Below, one piece after another: positions 6,824-9,471 of a stretch of 9,471 bases of DNA. The DNA comes from ZLKRG08 sp046094385 (GTDB lineage: Bacteria > Actinomycetota > Actinomycetes > Nanopelagicales > Nanopelagicaceae), in NCBI GenBank assembly GCA_046094385.1, contig JBJTHJ010000072.1, positions 1 through 9,471 on the forward strand, written 5' to 3'. Numbering within the stretch: position 1 is the first letter of the stretch; each line of letters begins with the position of its first letter. A program made the position numbers and the translations under genes. The notes under the pieces are model-generated. The model was not told the origin of the DNA and did not search any database. It was given only the letters and a program-made list of their open reading frames with translations.

Positions 6824-8415
6824 TGACACCGATGCCAGATAATTTTCATGTCTACGACACCACCCTTCGTGACGGTGCGCAGCAAGAAGGTTTGAATTTA
6901 AGTGTTCATGACAAACTGCAAATCGCACGCCATTTAGATGAACTTGGCGTTGGATTCATTGAGGGCGGTTGGCCTGGCGCAAATCCAAAGGACACTGAAT
7001 TCTTTGAATTAGCAAAGCGAGAATTAAAGCTAAAGAACGCAACCTTTGTGGCATTCGGTGCGACTCGTCGTGCAAATACCAAAGCAGCCGATGATCCGCT
7101 AATTGCCGCACTTCGTAACTCTGGTGCGCCAGTTGTAACCATGGTTGCTAAAGCCCATGATCGCCATGTTGATTTAGCTCTTAAGACTACGCTTGATGAG
7201 AATCTAAATATGATTCGCGATTCCATTCAGCATTTAAAGTCCGAAGGTCAGCGCGTATTTATTGATGCAGAGCACTTCTTTGATGGTTATCGCGCAAACC
7301 GCGCATATGCGCTAGAGGTAGTGCGAGTCTCCGCAGAAGCTGGCGCTGATGTAATCGCGCTCTGCGATACCAATGGCGGCATGTTGCCAGATGAAATTGC
7401 CGATGTAGTTCACGACATTTTGGGCGCTTCAAGTGCGCGACTTGGAATTCATTGCCACAATGACACTGGTTGTGCAATTGCAAATTCAATGGCAGCAGTA
7501 GCAGCAGGTGCCACCCATGTTCAGGGAACCATAAATGGTTACGGAGAGCGCACTGGAAACGCTGATTTGGTTTCAATCATTGCTAACTTAGAGCTTAAGA
7601 AAGATCAGAAGTTATTACCAGATAATTTACTGCGCGAATCTTTCCGTATCTCGCATGCAATCGCAGAAGTTACCAATGTAAAGCCATCTGCACGTCAGCC
7701 ATATGTTGGCATATCTGCCTTTGCACATAAAGCGGGCTTACACGCCTCTGCCATTAAAGTAGATCCAAATCTTTACCAACATGAAGATCCGGCAAGCGTT
7801 GGAAACGATATGCGCATGTTGGTATCAGATATGGCCGGTCGTGCTTCAATTGAATTAAAGAGCCAAGAACTTGGCGTGGATCTAGGTGGCGATAAAGAGT
7901 TAATTACTCGAATTGTCGAACGCGTTAAAGATATGGAAGCTAAAGGTTTTACCTTCGAAGCTGCCGATGCCTCTTTTGAGCTTTTGGTTCGCGAAGAGAT
8001 TGCTACGAAGCGTCCCACATTCTTTAATGTCTTACATTGGCTAACTAGCGTAGAAAGCGATGCCGATGGCAGCTTCGTGACCAAGGCAGAGGTAACAGTC
8101 TCTGCAAATGGTGAATCACTTATTTGCACCGGTACTGGAAATGGTCCGGTGAATGCATTTGATACCGCACTTCGTTCTGGATTACTAAAACTCTATCCAG
8201 AGTTAGCAGAATTGGAACTTACCGATTACAAAGTTCGTATCTTGGAAGGTCGCTTAGGTACCCGTGCGATTACCCGCGTATTGGTTGAAACTTCAGATAA
8301 GAATGGATCTTGGAATACGGTGGGAGTTCACGAAAACGTGATTGCGGCATCTGCGATGGCGCTAGAAGATGCGCTAACTTATGGATTAATCCGTCAAGGA
8401 CGTAATCCAGAATAA
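6823..8415 (+). CDS. cimA: (R)-citramalate synthase
   Basis: Condenses pyruvate with acetyl-CoA to (R)-citramalate, entry to the threonine-independent route to 2-oxobutyrate and isoleucine. The 530 residues are typical for the long CimA/LeuA-like type. A TIM-barrel HMGL-like domain covers about 8-275: YDTTLRDGAQQEGL (11-24) with Arg16 and metal-binding Asp17, the metal histidines His210 and His212 in HCHNDTGCA, and GYGERTGNADL (239-249). The linker carries HKAGLHASA (302-310). A LeuA-type dimerisation/regulatory domain covers about 405-527, with GTGNGPVNAFDTAL near 437-450. The GAQ-QEG reading after TTLRD, rather than the GEQSPG of 2-isopropylmalate synthase, and the position beside leuB and ilvE favour CimA. 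A LeuA or homocitrate synthase role is the less likely alternative. The first ATG (in TAATG, AAAGG at 6808-6812) is preferred to the one three codons later (6832), which is 19 bases from that site. Isoleucine feedback is usual in the family but cannot be read from this sequence. Confidence 0.92.
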   Translation: MTPMPDNFHVYDTTLRDGAQQEGLNLSVHDKLQIARHLDELGVGFIEGGWPGANPKDTEFFELAKRELKLKNATFVAFGATRRANTKAADDPLIAALRNSGAPVVTMVAKAHDRHVDLALKTTLDENLNMIRDSIQHLKSEGQRVFIDAEHFFDGYRANRAYALEVVRVSAEAGADVIALCDTNGGMLPDEIADVVHDILGASSARLGIHCHNDTGCAIANSMAAVAAGATHVQGTINGYGERTGNADLVSIIANLELKKDQKLLPDNLLRESFRISHAIAEVTNVKPSARQPYVGISAFAHKAGLHASAIKVDPNLYQHEDPASVGNDMRMLVSDMAGRASIELKSQELGVDLGGDKELITRIVERVKDMEAKGFTFEAADASFELLVREEIATKRPTFFNVLHWLTSVESDADGSFVTKAEVTVSANGESLICTGTGNGPVNAFDTALRSGLLKLYPELAELELTDYKVRILEGRLGTRAITRVLVETSDKNGSWNTVGVHENVIAASAMALEDALTYGLIRQGRNPE

Positions 8416-8436
8416 TCAGGTAGTAACCTTGCGTTT

Positions 8437-9315
8437 GTGAATAACGCGATTGAAGCATTTACCTCGTATTTAAATCGCGACCGTTCTTTATCGGATAACA
8501 CGATTCGGGCATATGTTGGAGATCTAGAATCACTAGCAGCGCACCTGATAGCGCTAAATGTTACCGATATCAATACTTTGAATATCAGCCATCTACGTAG
8601 TTGGTTAGCAAATCAACAGAGCAAAGGCGCATCACGTACAACTCTGGCAAGGCGAGCGACCTCAATTAAGTTATTTACTAAGTGGGCTTTTAAAGAGGGT
8701 TTACTACCAAGCGATGTGGGTTTTAATTTAGCCACGCCTAAAGCGCATCGCGTACTACCTGAAATTGTGGATGCGAAAACTGCGGATATTGCGATGCAAT
8801 CACTAGAAGCGGTAGCCGAAGAGACTGGCGAATTAACGGCAGTTAGAAATTTGGCGATGGTTGAGATGCTTTATGCCTCAGGTGCGCGAGTATCCGAAAT
8901 CTGTGGACTGGATTTGAAAGATATTGATTACGAACGTCAGACCATTAGAGTCATTGGTAAGGGAAGCAAGGAGCGCGTAATTCCGATTGGCAGACCAGCA
9001 ATTGCGGCGCTAGGAAAATGGTTAGCAGTAAGACCACAGATGGCAAATGAAAAAAGCGGCAGCGCGCTCTTTCTTGGCGCGCGTGGCAAGCGAATTGATC
9101 AGCGACAGGTGCGCGAAGTAGTTTATAAAGCTATTGAATTAGGACCACATGCACTGCGCCATTCGGCAGCCACACATCTACTTGAAGGTGGCGCAGATTT
9201 GCGCACGGTCCAAGAAATATTAGGTCACGCATCGCTAGCTACTACTCAGATTTACACACACGTATCTGCTGAACGTTTACATTCGGCATTTAAGCAGGCG
9301 CATCCTCGTGCCTAA
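8437..9315 (+). CDS. xerC: Tyrosine recombinase, XerC type
   Basis: Site-specific recombinase of the kind that, with a partner, resolves chromosome dimers at dif. The start is GTG at 8437, the only ATG, GTG or TTG codon in this frame near the front after the cimA stop (8413-8415, same frame). It aligns with the family opening, about 10 residues before YLNRDRSLSDNTIRAY. The N-terminal SAM-like core-binding domain covers about 1-90 and the catalytic domain about 107-290. All catalytic residues are present: Arg151 (SGARVSE), Lys175 (GKGSKERVIPIG), His238 and Arg241 (GPHALRHSAATHL), His264 (LGHASLATTQIYTH) and the nucleophile Tyr273. The length of 292 is slightly short because the Lys-to-His segment is reduced. 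The upstream ribosome site is weak (AGG at 8418-8420). The QAHPRA terminus is typical of chromosomal Xer proteins rather than of phage integrases. XerD cannot be fully excluded. Confidence 0.9.
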   Translation: MNNAIEAFTSYLNRDRSLSDNTIRAYVGDLESLAAHLIALNVTDINTLNISHLRSWLANQQSKGASRTTLARRATSIKLFTKWAFKEGLLPSDVGFNLATPKAHRVLPEIVDAKTADIAMQSLEAVAEETGELTAVRNLAMVEMLYASGARVSEICGLDLKDIDYERQTIRVIGKGSKERVIPIGRPAIAALGKWLAVRPQMANEKSGSALFLGARGKRIDQRQVREVVYKAIELGPHALRHSAATHLLEGGADLRTVQEILGHASLATTQIYTHVSAERLHSAFKQAHPRA

Positions 9316-9471
9316 AAACACTTTGGTAATAATTCCTACATTTAACGAATCTGGTTTTATTGGAAAGTTGCTTAAAGATCTTTTCGAATTCAAATTAGAT
9401 GTTTTAATTGTTGATGATGGTTCGACGGATGGCACGACAGAGCTGGCGAAATCAATTGATACTAAGGGAAA
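9308..9471 (+). CDS. Family 2 glycosyltransferase, 3' partial
   Basis: The frame from GTG at 9308 to the window end gives 54 codons with no stop. It opens PKNTLVIIPTFNESGFIGKL and continues to VLIVDDGSTDGTTELA. These are the first strand and the nucleotide-sugar/metal-binding DDGSTDGT motif of a GT-A fold glycosyltransferase (GT2), which transfers a sugar from a nucleotide or polyprenyl donor at the cytoplasmic face. The VIIPTFNE opening resembles polyprenol-phosphate mannosyltransferases (Ppm1/DPM1 type), but DDGSTDG is the general GT2 form, so the acceptor stays open. The start overlaps the end of xerC by 8 bases; AGG at 9296-9298 is a possible ribosome site. A TTG at 9323 is a less likely alternative because it would cut into the first strand. 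Family assignment is firm, specific role unknown. Confidence 0.82.
   Translation, partial: MPKNTLVIIPTFNESGFIGKLLKDLFEFKLDVLIVDDGSTDGTTELAKSIDTKG

Noticed and set aside
8418..8429. Small inverted repeat AGGT-AGTA-ACCT between cimA and xerC, a possible terminator or structure over the xerC ribosome site.
   Set aside because: The stem is only four base pairs, has no following T run, and does not extend at either side.
8413..8439. A possible cimA-xerC fusion by readthrough, since both lie in the same frame with 21 bases between stop and GTG.
   Set aside because: The TAA is a strong stop, CimA already has its full family length, and XerC has a GTG start at the expected place.

Overview
The window looks like a piece of a compact, streamlined actinobacterial chromosome of moderate to low GC. 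The proteins have actinobacterial character: a long SerA with the intervening domain, a CimA-type synthase, a short LeuB and an XerC ending in QAHPRA. Many codons end in A or T. Gaps between genes are at most 37 bases and several genes overlap. This combination would fit the freshwater 'acI' group (Candidatus Nanopelagicales, e.g. Planktophila), but that assignment is inference from memory and was not tested by a search.

Layout, all on the + strand: ilvB (1-1500, 5' end cut by the window), ilvN (1501-2037), ilvC (2075-3106), serA (3124-4716), leuB (4716-5756), ilvE (5756-6823), cimA (6823-8415), a xerC-type tyrosine recombinase (8437-9315), and the first 54 codons of a family 2 glycosyltransferase (9308-9471, cut by the window edge). 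There is no gene-free stretch above 37 bases. I saw no RNA gene, insertion sequence, CRISPR array or convincing terminator.

The first seven genes form one probable operon for branched-chain amino acids plus serine. CimA condenses pyruvate and acetyl-CoA to citramalate. LeuB is the likely oxidative decarboxylase both for leucine synthesis and for the citramalate route to 2-oxobutyrate. IlvBN and IlvC then act on 2-oxobutyrate (isoleucine) and pyruvate (valine), and IlvE adds the amino group. IlvD, LeuCD and LeuA are needed to complete the pathways and must lie elsewhere. SerA opens serine synthesis from 3-phosphoglycerate. IlvN and SerA keep the residues known for end-product inhibition (valine and serine respectively), so control is probably partly allosteric.

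This is essentially ordinary housekeeping DNA. The points most worth checking are the threonine-independent isoleucine route, the run of one-base stop/start overlaps through serA-leuB-ilvE-cimA, and a shortened loop in the recombinase. I found no sign of a new defence, mobile or regulatory system.
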